NCBI GenBank assembly: GCA_029782145.1
Contig: JAKOVH010000011.1
Coordinates: forward strand, 29,834-93,833
Direction: 5' to 3'
DNA from: Actinomycetes bacterium
Lineage (GTDB): Bacteria; Actinomycetota; Acidimicrobiia; Acidimicrobiales; Acidimicrobilacustridaceae
DNA: 64,000 nucleotides
Shown here piece by piece: positions 37,449 through 47,182 of this stretch. The notes below the pieces were generated by a model. That model saw nothing but the letters and a program-made list of their open reading frames with translations, made no database searches and was not told the DNA's origin. The translations under genes were made by a program, and so were the position numbers. Each line of letters opens with the position of its first letter. Position 1 is the first letter of the stretch.

Positions 37449-39101
37449 ATGCCCGACACGTCCAGCGAGGCCCCCCAGCCGATCGAGCGCACCCCGCAGT
37501 GGTGGGCGCTGGCCAACCACCAGGCCCAGATCGCCGACGTGCACCTCCGCCAGCTGTTCGCCGACGACCCCCAGCGGGGCGAGCGGCTCCGGCTCGAGGT
37601 CGGTGATCTCTACGTCGACTACGCCAAGCACCGCCTCACCGACGAGACCCTCTCGCTGCTGTTCGACCTGGCCCGGCAGGCCCGGGTGGAGGAGCTGCGC
37701 GACGCCATGTTCGCCGGCGAGAAGATCAACGTCACCGAGGGCCGCGCCGTGCTGCACGTGGCGCTGCGGGCGCCGCGCGAGGCGGTCATCGAGGTCGACG
37801 GGGTCGATGTGGTGCCCGAGGTCAACGAGGTGCTCGACCGCATGGCGGCCTTCGCCGGCCGCGTCCGCTCGGGGGAGTGGGTCGGCCACACCGGCCGGCG
37901 CATCAGCAACGTGGTGAACATCGGCATCGGCGGCTCCGACCTCGGCCCCCACATGGCCCACCAGGCGCTGCTGCCCTACGCCGACCCCGACCTCACCGTG
38001 CGGTTCGTGTCCAACGTCGACGGCACGGAGTTCGTCGAGCTCACCCGCGACCTCGACCCCGCCGAGACGCTGTTCATCGTCGCCTCCAAGACCTTCACCA
38101 CCCTCGAGACGATGACCAACGCCCGCACGGCGCGCCAGTGGGCCCTCGCCGCCCTCGGCGACGACGCCGCCGTGGCCAAGCACTTCGTGGCGGTGTCCAC
38201 CAACGCCGCCGAGGTGGCCGCCTTCGGCATCGACACGGCCAACATGTTCGGCTTCTGGGACTGGGTCGGCGGGCGGTACAGCTACGACTCGGCCATCGGC
38301 CTGTCGCTGATGATCGCCATCGGGGCCGAGCGGTTCCGGGAGATGCTCGACGGCTTCCGGCTCGTCGACGAGCACTTCCGCACCGCCCCGATGGAGCGGA
38401 ACCTGCCCATGGTCCTCGGGCTCATCGGCGTCTGGTACGACAACTTCTTCGGCGCCGAGACGCTGGCGGTGCTGCCCTACAGCCACTACCTGGCCCACCT
38501 CACGCCGTACCTGCAGCAGCTCGCCATGGAGAGCAACGGCAAGTCGGTCGACCGGTGGGGGCGGACCGTCGGCACCCAGACCGGCGAGATCGTGTGGGGC
38601 CAGCCCGGCACCAACGGCCAGCACGCCTTCTACCAGCTGATCCACCAGGGCACGAAGCTCGTCCCCTGCGACTTCATCGGCCTGGCCCGGCCGGCGCACG
38701 AGGTGGGCGGCCACCAGGACGTGTTCATGGCGAACTACTTCGCCCAGCCCGAAGCGTTGGCGTTCGGGCGCACGGCCGAGGAGGTGCGCGCCGACGGCGT
38801 GCCCGAGGCCCAGGTCACCGCCCGCACCTTCGCCGGCAACCACCCCAGCACCTCGATCCTCGTCCCGGCCCTCACCCCGTCGGTGCTCGGCCAGCTCGTG
38901 GCGCTCTACGAGCACAAGACGTTCGTGCAGGGCGCGGTGTGGGGCATCAACAGCTTCGACCAGTGGGGCGTCGAGCTGGGCAAGAAGCTGGCCCAGGCGA
39001 TCATCCCCGAGCTCACCGCCGACGCCGAGCCCGACCTGGCGCACGACTCGTCCACCAACGCCCTCATCCGCCGCTACCGCGCCCTCCGCGGCGCGACCTG
39101 A
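37449..39101 (+). CDS. pgi: Glucose-6-phosphate isomerase
   Basis: A 550-residue glycolytic isomerase (glucose 6-phosphate to fructose 6-phosphate). The signatures [44 protein letters not shown], and the late [17 protein letters not shown] are present, with the active Glu in MESNGKSV and His in [14 protein letters not shown]. It follows the epimerase by eight bases and probably belongs to a gnd-epimerase-pgi operon. A hairpin repeat lies downstream. Confidence 0.97.
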   Translation: MPDTSSEAPQPIERTPQWWALANHQAQIADVHLRQLFADDPQRGERLRLEVGDLYVDYAKHRLTDETLSLLFDLARQARVEELRDAMFAGEKINVTEGRAVLHVALRAPREAVIEVDGVDVVPEVNEVLDRMAAFAGRVRSGEWVGHTGRRISNVVNIGIGGSDLGPHMAHQALLPYADPDLTVRFVSNVDGTEFVELTRDLDPAETLFIVASKTFTTLETMTNARTARQWALAALGDDAAVAKHFVAVSTNAAEVAAFGIDTANMFGFWDWVGGRYSYDSAIGLSLMIAIGAERFREMLDGFRLVDEHFRTAPMERNLPMVLGLIGVWYDNFFGAETLAVLPYSHYLAHLTPYLQQLAMESNGKSVDRWGRTVGTQTGEIVWGQPGTNGQHAFYQLIHQGTKLVPCDFIGLARPAHEVGGHQDVFMANYFAQPEALAFGRTAEEVRADGVPEAQVTARTFAGNHPSTSILVPALTPSVLGQLVALYEHKTFVQGAVWGINSFDQWGVELGKKLAQAIIPELTADAEPDLAHDSSTNALIRRYRALRGAT

Positions 39102-39134
39102 GGGCCGGTCCATCCCGTTCCCATCTCTCGCCTT

Positions 39135-39178
39135 CCTGCCCGCGGAACGCTCGTCGGAGCGTGCCCGTCGCGGGCAGG
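39135..39178. terminator. 44-base hairpin between convergent genes (repeat copy B)
   Basis: Outer arms CCTGCCCGCG (39135-39144) and CGCGGGCAGG (39169-39178) pair fully; an inner 6-base stem (39147-39152 with 39157-39162) surrounds a 4-base loop, with unpaired bases between the two stems. It sits between convergent pgi and the AMMECR1 gene. It is homologous to the hairpin at 25371-25414. Confidence 0.7.
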
Positions 39179-39194
39179 GACGCCACGTCTCGGC

Positions 39195-39791
39195 TCAGCT
39201 CGACGACGGATCGTCGTGCTCGCCGAACTCGTCGACCTCGTAGCGCTCGACGAGCAGGTCGTCGGGCCAGCGCCCGGCGCGCAGGCCGGCCTTGCGCCAG
39301 AGCAGGTCGACGAACTCCTCGCGTGAGCCGACCTGGTGCCACACCGAGGGCAGGAACGTTCCTCGCCCCTCCCGGCTGGTGAGCAGGACGCCGTCGACAC
39401 CGGGCCGCAGGGCGGCGAGCAGCTCGGCCCGGTCGTGGACCTCCATGGGGTGCAGCGGGCCGAGCACGGAGATCTCGATGTCCATGTGCTCCCAGTCGTC
39501 GAGGGTGACGGTGGGGAGCCGGGGGTCCCGGAAGGCGGCGTCGACGGCGTGCGCGGCCACGTCGAGGGCGAGCGGGCGGGTGGGTTCCATGGAGCCGATG
39601 CAGCCGAGCAGGCGTCCGTCGCGGCGCAGGGTGACGAAGGCCGCGCCGGGCGCTGCCGCGTCGGGGGGCGCCTCGTCGAGGTCGGGCAGGTGGAGCCTCC
39701 CGTCGTCGAGCGCCCGCCGCACCGTGCGGCGGGCGAGGTCGAGCAGCCACCTGCGGGTCGCGGGCGCCAGCCCGGCGTGGTCGACGGGCAC
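39195..39791 (-). CDS. amrA: AmmeMemoRadiSam system protein A (AMMECR1 domain)
   Basis: A 198-residue AMMECR1-domain protein from GTG 39791. The core motif LLGCIGSMEP corresponds to the family's LRGCIG, followed by LALDVAAHAVDAAFRDPRLP and IEISVLGPLHPM; VDGVLLTSREGRGTFLPSVW closes the domain. It begins two bases after the stop of the MEMO1-type gene, so the three genes at 39195-41737 form one operon. The biochemical role of the family is not settled. Confidence 0.92.
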   Translation of the reverse strand: MPVDHAGLAPATRRWLLDLARRTVRRALDDGRLHLPDLDEAPPDAAAPGAAFVTLRRDGRLLGCIGSMEPTRPLALDVAAHAVDAAFRDPRLPTVTLDDWEHMDIEISVLGPLHPMEVHDRAELLAALRPGVDGVLLTSREGRGTFLPSVWHQVGSREEFVDLLWRKAGLRAGRWPDDLLVERYEVDEFGEHDDPSSS

Positions 39792-39793
39792 GC

Positions 39794-40609
39794 TCAGCCC
39801 ACCGTGAAGGCGCCGTAGCCGACCACCCGCTGGCGGTCGCCGGCGGTGTCGCCGGAGGTGCGCAGGTCGATCAGCTCGACGGGCAGGTGGCGCCGCTCCG
39901 CCTCGGCCAGCAGCCCGCGCAGCGGGTAGGCGCCGCAGGCCCGGTCGGGCTCGAGGTCGCGCCAGTGGCGGCCGACGACGGTGTCGGCGGTGGCAGCGTC
40001 GAGGGCGTGGGCGGTGGCGTGGTCGTGGTAGTGGCTGAGGTCGGTGCTGACCACCACGAGCGTCTCGGGCCCGCCCCACAGCCGCTCGAGCACGTCGGCC
40101 ACCACGCCGGCGCCCACCTGGCCCACCACGAGCGGCACGAGCGACCACCCGTGGCCGAGCACCACCTGCAGGAAGGGGAGGTGCACCTCGAGGCTGTGCT
40201 CGCGGGCGTGGGGCAGGTCGTCGACCACCACGCCGGGCACCGCGGCGGCCTCGGCCCGGGCGGCGGCGTCGATGGGCACGACCCCGAGGGGGGTGGCGAA
40301 GCCGTCGACGCTGGGCAGCGCCATGGCCCGCAGGAACACCGTGTGAGCGGGCCCCAGCAGCACGACCCGCTCGACCTCGCCCCGACGCGAGAGCACCCGG
40401 GCGTAGGCGCTGGCGGCGATCGGACCGGAGTACACGTAGCCGGCGTGGGGGGCCACGATGGCGTGGGGTGCGGGGCCGTCGGTGCGGGCCTGGGCGGCGG
40501 CCTCCTCGAGGTCGGCGACGACCTGGGCCTCGAGCCGCACGGCGTCGCCCGGGTAGAACGTGCCGGCGACGGCCGGTGGGCGGATGCGCATGGCGCGCGG
40601 CTCGCTCAT
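39794..40609 (-). CDS. amrB: AmmeMemoRadiSam system protein B (MEMO1 family)
   Basis: A 271-residue MEMO1-like protein related in fold to extradiol dioxygenases. AVAGTFYPGD opens the family. His in PHAGYVYSG, His in LLGPAHTVF and Cys in RACGAYPLRG correspond to the metal ligands of MEMO1; STDLSHYHDHATA is also conserved. It starts 12 bases after the radical SAM gene, with a strong GAGGAGG site. Its co-occurrence with the A protein and radical SAM enzyme defines the AmmeMemoRadiSam set; the substrate is unknown. Confidence 0.93.
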   Translation of the reverse strand: MSEPRAMRIRPPAVAGTFYPGDAVRLEAQVVADLEEAAAQARTDGPAPHAIVAPHAGYVYSGPIAASAYARVLSRRGEVERVVLLGPAHTVFLRAMALPSVDGFATPLGVVPIDAAARAEAAAVPGVVVDDLPHAREHSLEVHLPFLQVVLGHGWSLVPLVVGQVGAGVVADVLERLWGGPETLVVVSTDLSHYHDHATAHALDAATADTVVGRHWRDLEPDRACGAYPLRGLLAEAERRHLPVELIDLRTSGDTAGDRQRVVGYGAFTVG

Positions 40610-40621
40610 GACCTCACCTCC

Positions 40622-41737
40622 TCACCGCCGCACCGCTCGGCCGGTCTTGAGCTGCACCGGCACCCGCCGGGCGCCCCACTCGCCGGGGGGCCCGTCGTAG
40701 ACCCCCGCGACCGCTGCGCCGCACGCCCGGCAGTGGCCGTCGCCGGTGAGCTTCCAGCTCCGCAGCTCGTACCAGTCGCGCTCGATCACCTCCGCGCCGC
40801 ACGACGGGCACAGGGTGGTGTCGCCGGCGCGGTCGTGCACGTTGCCGGTGTAGACGTAGCGCAGCCCCTCCTCCATGGCGATGCGGCGGGCCCGGCTGAG
40901 CGTGCTCGGTGGCGTGGGCGGGACGTCGCGCATCTTGTAGTCGGGGTGGAAGGCGCTGAAGTGCACCGGCACGTCGGGGCCCAGCTCGCCCGCGACCCAG
41001 GCCGTCATCTCGTGCAGCTCGGCGTCGGAGTCGTTCATGCCCGGGATGAGCAAGGTGGTGATCTCGAGCCACGTGTCGGTCTCGTGGCGGATGTAGCGCA
41101 GGGTGTCGAGCACCGGCTGCAGCTCGCCCATGGCCACGTGGCGGTAGAAGTCGTCGGTGAAGCCCTTGAGGTCGATGTTGGCGGCGTCGACGGCGCCGTA
41201 CAGCTCCCGTCGGGTGGCGTCGGTGGCGTAGCCGGCGGAGACGGCCACCGACCGGACGCCCTTCTCCCGACAGGCGTCGGCGGTGTCGACGGCGTACTCG
41301 ACGAAGATCACCGGATCGTTGTAGGTGAACGCCACCGAGGCGCAGCCCAGCTCCAGGGCGGCATCGGCGATCGTCTCCGGTGGCGCCGCGTCGGACAGCC
41401 GGTCGACCTCCTTGGACTTGGAGATGTCCCAGTTCTGGCAGAACCGGCAGGCCAGGTTGCAGCCGGCGGTGCCGAACGACAGCACCGACGTGCCGGGCAG
41501 GAAGTGGTTCAGCGGCTTCTTCTCGATGGGGTCGACGCAGTAGCCGCTGGAGCGGCCGTAGCTGGTGAGCACGACCTGGTCGTCGACCCGGCCCCGCACG
41601 AAGCACACGCCGCGCTGGGCCTCCCGCAGCTTGCAGGCGCGTGGGCAGGCGTCGCATTGCAGGCGGCCGTCGTCGAGCCGGTGCCAGTGGCGGGTCGGCA
41701 CGGTGAACGGATCGGCGAGGGAGAGGGTCTCCGCCAT
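40622..41737 (-). CDS. amrS: AmmeMemoRadiSam system radical SAM enzyme
   Basis: A 371-residue radical SAM protein. The 4Fe-4S motif is C93-x3-C97-x2-C100 (GCNLACRFCQNWDIS). An N-terminal Cys cluster (CDACPRACKL...GVC, residues 28-45) and a C-terminal CPSCGAEV...CRACG ribbon suggest extra metal sites. VAFTYNDPVIFVEYA and NIDLKGFTDDFYRH are typical of the pyruvate-formate-lyase-activase-like branch to which this family belongs. It is the first gene of the operon and diverges from polyphosphate glucokinase. Confidence 0.94.
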   Translation of the reverse strand: MAETLSLADPFTVPTRHWHRLDDGRLQCDACPRACKLREAQRGVCFVRGRVDDQVVLTSYGRSSGYCVDPIEKKPLNHFLPGTSVLSFGTAGCNLACRFCQNWDISKSKEVDRLSDAAPPETIADAALELGCASVAFTYNDPVIFVEYAVDTADACREKGVRSVAVSAGYATDATRRELYGAVDAANIDLKGFTDDFYRHVAMGELQPVLDTLRYIRHETDTWLEITTLLIPGMNDSDAELHEMTAWVAGELGPDVPVHFSAFHPDYKMRDVPPTPPSTLSRARRIAMEEGLRYVYTGNVHDRAGDTTLCPSCGAEVIERDWYELRSWKLTGDGHCRACGAAVAGVYDGPPGEWGARRVPVQLKTGRAVRR

Positions 41738-41837
41738 GGTTCGAGGGTACGGCCGTCAGCGCCGCGAGCGGCAGGGCCGGAGGTCTGGAAGACTGCGCGG
41801 TCGGCACGTCCCCGGCTCCGGCGAAGTGAGGTGGCCC

Positions 41838-42626
41838 GTGAAGGCACTCGGCATCGACATCGGCGGCACCGGCATCAAGGGGGCGGTCGTCGACACCAAG
41901 AAGGGGCACCTGGTCACCGACCGGCTCCGGCTGCTCACCCCCGAGCCGGCCACCCCGCAGGCCGTCGCCGACACCGTCGCCATGGTGGTGCGCCACTTCG
42001 AGTGGGACGGGCCGATCGGCTGCACGTTCCCCGGTGTCGTCAAGGGCGGCCACGTGCACACCGCCGCCAACCTCGACAAGGCCTGGATCGACCTCGACGC
42101 GGCCGGGCTCATCGCCGGCGCCACGGGCTGCCCCGTCACCCTCGTCAACGACGCCGACGCCGCCGGCGAGGCCGAGACCAAGTTCGGCGCCGCCCGGGGC
42201 AAGGCCGGGGTGGTCGTCACCGTCACCCTCGGCACCGGCATCGGCTCGGCGGTGGTGGTCGACGGCCGGCTGCTGCCGAACACCGAGCTGGGGCACCTCA
42301 TCCTGCGAGGCGGCGACGCCGAGCACTGGGCCGCCAACAGCGTCCGCGAGCGCCTGGAGCTCGACTGGGACGAGTGGGCCTCCCGCGTCGACGAGTACCT
42401 CCGGCTCGTCGAGGACCTCCTGTGGCCGGACCTGTTCATCATCGGCGGGGGCGTGTCGAAGAAGGCCGACAAGTTCGTGCCCAAGCTGAGCTGCCGCACC
42501 CCGGTGGTGCCGGCCGAGCTGCTCAACCAGGCCGGCATCGTCGGCGCCGCCCTGGCCGTGCACCGCCACCACGCCAAGCACGGCGACGAGGGCCAGGCCC
42601 TGCCCCGGGGGCGCCACGCCGGTTGA
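41838..42626 (+). CDS. ppgK: Polyphosphate glucokinase
   Basis: A 262-residue ROK-family kinase that phosphorylates glucose with polyphosphate (and ATP). The phosphate loop [19 protein letters not shown], the substrate motif [19 protein letters not shown], catalytic Asp in [11 protein letters not shown] and [17 protein letters not shown] are diagnostic of PpgK. The GTG at 41838 is preceded by GAGG. Its product, glucose 6-phosphate, feeds Pgi and Gnd encoded a few kilobases upstream; polyphosphate use links it to the PPK2 gene at 12782. Confidence 0.95.
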   Translation: MKALGIDIGGTGIKGAVVDTKKGHLVTDRLRLLTPEPATPQAVADTVAMVVRHFEWDGPIGCTFPGVVKGGHVHTAANLDKAWIDLDAAGLIAGATGCPVTLVNDADAAGEAETKFGAARGKAGVVVTVTLGTGIGSAVVVDGRLLPNTELGHLILRGGDAEHWAANSVRERLELDWDEWASRVDEYLRLVEDLLWPDLFIIGGGVSKKADKFVPKLSCRTPVVPAELLNQAGIVGAALAVHRHHAKHGDEGQALPRGRHAG

Positions 42627-42644
42627 GCCGGCCGGCGCCTCGGC

Positions 42645-42998
42645 TCAGGCCCAGCCCAGCTCGTCGAGGCGGTCGTCGTCGATGCCGAAGTGGTGCGCCA
42701 CCTCGTGCACGACGGTGATCCGCACCTGCTCGAGCACCTCGCGCTCGTCGCGGGCGTGGCGGCAGATCGGCCGCCGGAACACGGTGATGCGGTCGGGCAT
42801 CGGCAGCTCGCCCCACCCCACCCCGTAGGCCTCGCGCTCGGTGAGGGGGATGCCCTCGTACAGCCCGAGCAGGCCGTCGTCGTGGTCGTCGTCGACGAAC
42901 ACGGCGACGTTGTCCATCAGCTCACCGAGCTGGGGCGGGAGGGCGTCGAGAGCGTCGGCCACCAGCTCCTCGAACCGCTCGGGCGGCACGTCGACCAC
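42645..42998 (-). CDS. Small zincin-like metallopeptidase
   Basis: A 117-residue protein of the minimal zincin family (DUF1025-like). It has [16 protein letters not shown] and the zinc motif [19 protein letters not shown] (HExxH, with a downstream Asp as candidate third ligand). The family is widespread in actinobacteria and of unknown physiological target. It starts four bases from the stop of the histidine phosphatase gene and is probably co-transcribed with it. Confidence 0.88.
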   Translation of the reverse strand: MVDVPPERFEELVADALDALPPQLGELMDNVAVFVDDDHDDGLLGLYEGIPLTEREAYGVGWGELPMPDRITVFRRPICRHARDEREVLEQVRITVVHEVAHHFGIDDDRLDELGWA

Positions 42999-43002
42999 CC
43001 CG

Positions 43003-43680
<678 letters not shown>

Positions 43681-43689
43681 GGGCCCCGC

Positions 43690-43800
43690 CTAGCCGAACA
43701 GCGCCCAGGCCACCAGGGCGGCGCACACGGCGAGGGCGGCACCCACCATCACGTAGTCGACGGGTGAGCGGCGGTGCTGGCGGTGCGGGTTGAACCCCAT
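43690..43800 (-). CDS. 36-residue single-helix membrane protein
   Basis: A small open frame: start complement of 43798-43800, stop complement of 43690-43692. The protein begins MGFNPHRQHRRSPVDY, a basic cytosolic head, and ends in one helix (VMVGAALAVCAALVAWALFG). The layout, codon usage and tight fit between the phosphatase gene and the cytochrome gene support a real gene. I recall similar NPHRxHxRSPxDY microproteins in actinobacteria but cannot confirm that here. Function unknown. Confidence 0.65.
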   Translation of the reverse strand: MGFNPHRQHRRSPVDYVMVGAALAVCAALVAWALFG

Positions 43801-43911
43801 GGGGACGAGTATCGCCGCTCCTGGCCGTCCGTGCCGCCGGCGCCGCCCGTGCTGGCCGCGCCGCCCGCCGCCCGCCGCCGGTTCGCTCCCGGAGCGAGGG
43901 ACGGGCGCTGG

Positions 43912-43917
43912 TAGCGT
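43912..43917 (+). promoter_or_regulatory. -10-like box TAGCGT
   Basis: TAGCGT ends eight bases before the ATG at 43926; there is no ribosome site, so the cytochrome mRNA may be leaderless. Confidence 0.4.
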
Positions 43918-43925
43918 CGCCGCCC

Positions 43926-44282
43926 ATGAGGACCCCCCGAGCCCTCCTCGCCGGGCTGGCCGTCGCCGCCGGCGCCACCGTCGTCGCCGCGTGCGGCAGC
44001 GCCGGCACGCCGTCGACGCCGAAGGACCCCGTCCTCGCCCAGGGCCAGGAGATCTACACCCGGCTGTGCGCCAGCTGCCACGGACGCGGCGGCAACGGCG
44101 GGCTCGGGCCCAAGCTCGCCGGCGTGGTGGCCAACCGCTACCCGAACATCGAGGACCAGAAGGCGGTGATCGCCAACGGCCGGGGCTCCATGCCCGCCTT
44201 CAGCGGCTCGGCCGGCAGCGCCCTCACCGACGACGAGATGACGGCAGTGGCCCGCTACGAGCGCGAGGTGCTCGGCAAGTAG
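43926..44282 (+). CDS. Cytochrome c lipoprotein
   Basis: A 118-residue exported single-haem cytochrome c. A signal peptide with lipobox VVAAC (Cys near residue 23) anchors it outside the membrane. The haem site is CASCH, preceded by GQEIYTRL, and GRGSMPAFSG supplies the Met ligand; DDEMTAVARYER is the typical C-terminal helix. It likely shuttles electrons to a terminal oxidase or other periplasm-side partner; no such gene is adjacent. Confidence 0.92.
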   Translation: MRTPRALLAGLAVAAGATVVAACGSAGTPSTPKDPVLAQGQEIYTRLCASCHGRGGNGGLGPKLAGVVANRYPNIEDQKAVIANGRGSMPAFSGSAGSALTDDEMTAVARYEREVLGK

Positions 44283-44409
44283 CCCGGCGAGGCGGTGCGC
44301 CAGCCCGTTGTGCGCTGTCGCACCCGCCGCCTACCATCACCGCTGCTCGGTGGCCCCGGCCGCCCTCCGCTCCGGCACCCAGGTGCCGATCCCAGAGGAG
44401 GGCGTCGCC

Positions 44410-45924
44410 ATGCTCGCCACCGTCTCGTCCGCCACCCTGCTCGGCGTCGACGGCTTCCCGGTCACCGTCGAGGTGCACGTCGGCCAGGGGCTGCCCGGCT
44501 TCACCGTCGTCGGCCTCCCCGACGCGTCGTGCCGCGAGGCGCGCGACCGGGTGAGGGCCGCGTTGCTGACCTCGGGCTTCGCCTGGCCCGACAAGCGCAC
44601 CACGGTGAACCTGGCGCCCACGTCGGTGCGCAAGATCGGCTCGTCGCTCGATCTGGCCATCGCCGTCGGGGTGCTGGTCGCCAGCGGCCAGCTGCCCGCC
44701 GACGCGGTGGCCGAGCGAGGCTTCATCGGCGAGCTCGGCCTCGACGGCACCCTGCGCCACGTGCCCGGGGCGCTGTCGCTGGTCGACGCCGTGGAGACGG
44801 CCGAGGTGGTCGTCGCCCCCGGCTCGGTCTTCGAGGCGAACCTGGTGGGCCGCCCGCGCGTGCGGTGCGCGCCCGACCTCGCGGCGCTGGTCGACGCCCT
44901 CACCGGCGAGGCACCCTGGCCCCGCCCGCCCGACGATCCGGTGCCACCGGCGGAGCCGCCGGCTCCCGACCTGGCCGACGTGCGGGGCCACCCGCTGGCC
45001 CGCGCCGCGCTGGAGGTGGCGGCCGCCGGCGGGCACCACCTGCTCATGGTCGGCCCTCCCGGTTCGGGCAAGACGATGCTCGCCCAGCGCCTGCCCGGGC
45101 TGCTGCCCGACCTCGACGACGCGAGCGCCCTCGAGGCCACCCGGGTCCACTCGGCGGCCGGGCTGGCGCTGCCCGGTGGCCTGGTCCGCCGGCCGCCGTT
45201 CCGTGCGCCGCACCACGGCACCAGCGCGGTGGCCATGGTCGGAGGCGGGTCGGGCCGGCTGCGGCCCGGCGAGATCAGCCTCGCCTCGGGCGGTGTGCTG
45301 TTCCTCGACGAGCTCGGCGAGTTCGCCCCCCTGGTGCTCGACTCGTTGCGCCAACCCCTCGAGGAAGGGGTGATCCGCATCGCTCGGGCCGAGACGCGCG
45401 TGACCCTGCCGGCCCGCTTCTTGCTCGTCGCCGCCATGAACCCCTGCCCGTGTGGCGAGGGCGTCACCCCGGCGGCGTGCCGCTGCTCCGACCGGTCGCT
45501 CGACCGCTACCGCCGCCGGGTGTCGGGGCCACTCCTCGACCGCTTCGACCTCCGGCTCGAAGTGCTGCGTCCCGACCCCGAGCAGCTGTTGCGGGGCGAG
45601 GCCGCCGACCCGTCAGCCGTGGTGGCCGAGCGGGTCGCCGCGGCCCGCCGGCGCGCCGCCGAGCGGGGCGCTCGCACCAACGCCGAGCTCCCCACCCCGG
45701 TCCTCGAGCGGGTCGCGCCGCTCGGGCCGGAGGCCTCCGCGCTGGTCGAGCGGGCGCTGCGCCAGGGCCGGCTCACCGCTCGCGGCCTGCGGCGGGTGTG
45801 GCGGGTCGCGCTCACGCTGGCCGACCTCGACGGGTGCGAGGGGCCGTTGCGGGCCGAGCACGTGGCGAGCGCGTTCCACCTCCGCTCCGATCCGGGCTTC
45901 GTCGTGGGCCCGCAGGCGGCCTGA
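44410..45924 (+). CDS. comM: YifB/ComM-family Mg-chelatase-like AAA ATPase
   Basis: A 504-residue protein with an N-terminal Lon-like domain (SATLLGVDGFPVTVEVHVGQ; GLPDASCREARDRVRAAL) and a C-terminal AAA module (Walker A GPPGSGKTMLAQ, Walker B LFLDELGEF, sensor ANP-like AAMNPCPCG). ComM homologues drive branch migration during natural transformation. ATG 44410 has GAGGAGG upstream. The stop lies one base before the dprA GTG. comM-dprA linkage is conserved in actinobacteria. Confidence 0.95.
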   Translation: MLATVSSATLLGVDGFPVTVEVHVGQGLPGFTVVGLPDASCREARDRVRAALLTSGFAWPDKRTTVNLAPTSVRKIGSSLDLAIAVGVLVASGQLPADAVAERGFIGELGLDGTLRHVPGALSLVDAVETAEVVVAPGSVFEANLVGRPRVRCAPDLAALVDALTGEAPWPRPPDDPVPPAEPPAPDLADVRGHPLARAALEVAAAGGHHLLMVGPPGSGKTMLAQRLPGLLPDLDDASALEATRVHSAAGLALPGGLVRRPPFRAPHHGTSAVAMVGGGSGRLRPGEISLASGGVLFLDELGEFAPLVLDSLRQPLEEGVIRIARAETRVTLPARFLLVAAMNPCPCGEGVTPAACRCSDRSLDRYRRRVSGPLLDRFDLRLEVLRPDPEQLLRGEAADPSAVVAERVAAARRRAAERGARTNAELPTPVLERVAPLGPEASALVERALRQGRLTARGLRRVWRVALTLADLDGCEGPLRAEHVASAFHLRSDPGFVVGPQAA

Positions 45925-45925
45925 C

Positions 45926-47059
45926 GTGGCAGCCCTCCCGCCCGAGGCCCACGTGGTGGCCCTCGCCCGGTTGCCCCGGGTCGGCCCCGGGCGCCTGCGG
46001 GCCCTGCTCGAGCGCTACGGCCCCACCGAAGCCTGGCGGGCCGTCGTGGCCGGGACGGTCGATCCTGCGCTGGTGGTCCACCCGGGCAACGACGACCCGG
46101 CCGCCGTGGTGCGGTCGTGGCAGCGGGCCGCCGCAGCGATCGACCCGGCGGCGTACTGGCAGGCGCACGTCGAGGCCGGCATCGGTGTGGCGGTACGCGG
46201 GTCGGACGCCTTCCCTGCCCCCTTCGCGGCCGACGACGACCCACCGGCGGTGGTGTTCTGGCAGGGCGACCTCGACCACCTGGCCGGTCTGCGGGCCGCG
46301 GTGGTCGGCACGCGCCGAGCCACCCGCTACGGCCTCGACGTCGCCCATCGGCTGGGCTGCGACCTCGCCCGCGCCGGGGTCGCGGTGGTGTCGGGCCTGG
46401 CGCTCGGCATCGACGGCGCCGCCCACGCCGGCGCGCTGGCCGCCGAGGCGGCGCCCCCGGTCGCCGTGGTGGGGAGCGGCCTCGACCGGGTCTACCCGCG
46501 CGCGCACGGGCCGCTGTGGCGGGAGGTCGCCCGTGCCGGCGTGGTGCTGAGCGAGTACCCGCTCGGCGCGCCCGCCGCGGCGTGGCAGTTCCCGGCCCGC
46601 AACCGCCTCATCGCCGCGTTGGCCGACGTCGTGGTGGTCGTCGAGTCGCAGGCCACCGGCGGCGCCATGGGCACGGCCATGGAGGCCGCCCGCCGCGGCG
46701 TCCCCGTGCTCGCCGTGCCCGGGCCGGTCACCGCCGCCAGCTCCGACGGCACCAACCAGCTGCTGTTCGACGGCTGCCCGCCGGCGCGCGACGCCGCCGA
46801 CGTGCTGGTCGTGCTCGGGCTCGAGGCCGCCACCGAGGGCCGCACCGCCGCCGAGCGCCGACCCACGCCGCGAGGCGACGCCGCCACGGTGCTGAACGAG
46901 GCGCCGTGGGGGCCGGTGCCCGTCGAGCAGCTGGTGCTCGCCACCGGCCTCGACCTCGGCCGGGTGGCGCTGGCCCTCGACCAGCTCGAAGCCGATGGAT
47001 GGGTGAGCCGCCGGGCCGGCTGGGTCGAGCGCATCGCCCGCCCGGGGGTCCGCCCGTGA
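45926..47059 (+). CDS. dprA: DNA processing protein DprA/Smf
   Basis: A 377-residue protein from GTG 45926. An N-terminal HhH-like segment ([20 protein letters not shown]) is followed by the Rossmann-like core: [55 protein letters not shown] and [21 protein letters not shown] winged-helix-like tail ([19 protein letters not shown]) closes it. DprA loads RecA on incoming single-stranded DNA. It directly follows comM. Confidence 0.95.
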   Translation: MAALPPEAHVVALARLPRVGPGRLRALLERYGPTEAWRAVVAGTVDPALVVHPGNDDPAAVVRSWQRAAAAIDPAAYWQAHVEAGIGVAVRGSDAFPAPFAADDDPPAVVFWQGDLDHLAGLRAAVVGTRRATRYGLDVAHRLGCDLARAGVAVVSGLALGIDGAAHAGALAAEAAPPVAVVGSGLDRVYPRAHGPLWREVARAGVVLSEYPLGAPAAAWQFPARNRLIAALADVVVVVESQATGGAMGTAMEAARRGVPVLAVPGPVTAASSDGTNQLLFDGCPPARDAADVLVVLGLEAATEGRTAAERRPTPRGDAATVLNEAPWGPVPVEQLVLATGLDLGRVALALDQLEADGWVSRRAGWVERIARPGVRP

Positions 47060-47169
47060 CGGCCCCGCCCGCCACTCCGCCCGCCACCCCGGCCGGCCGG
47101 TCCCACATGGCGCGCCGCCGCGGTCTCACCGACCGGCTCCCGAACCCCGACGCCCGACGGTGCCAGGTC

Positions 47170-47175
47170 TACAGT
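47170..47175 (+). promoter_or_regulatory. -10-like box TACAGT
   Basis: TACAGT ends seven bases before the GTG at 47183, with no ribosome site between, pointing to leaderless transcription of the recombinase gene. Confidence 0.4.
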
Positions 47176-47182
47176 CCGCGCC

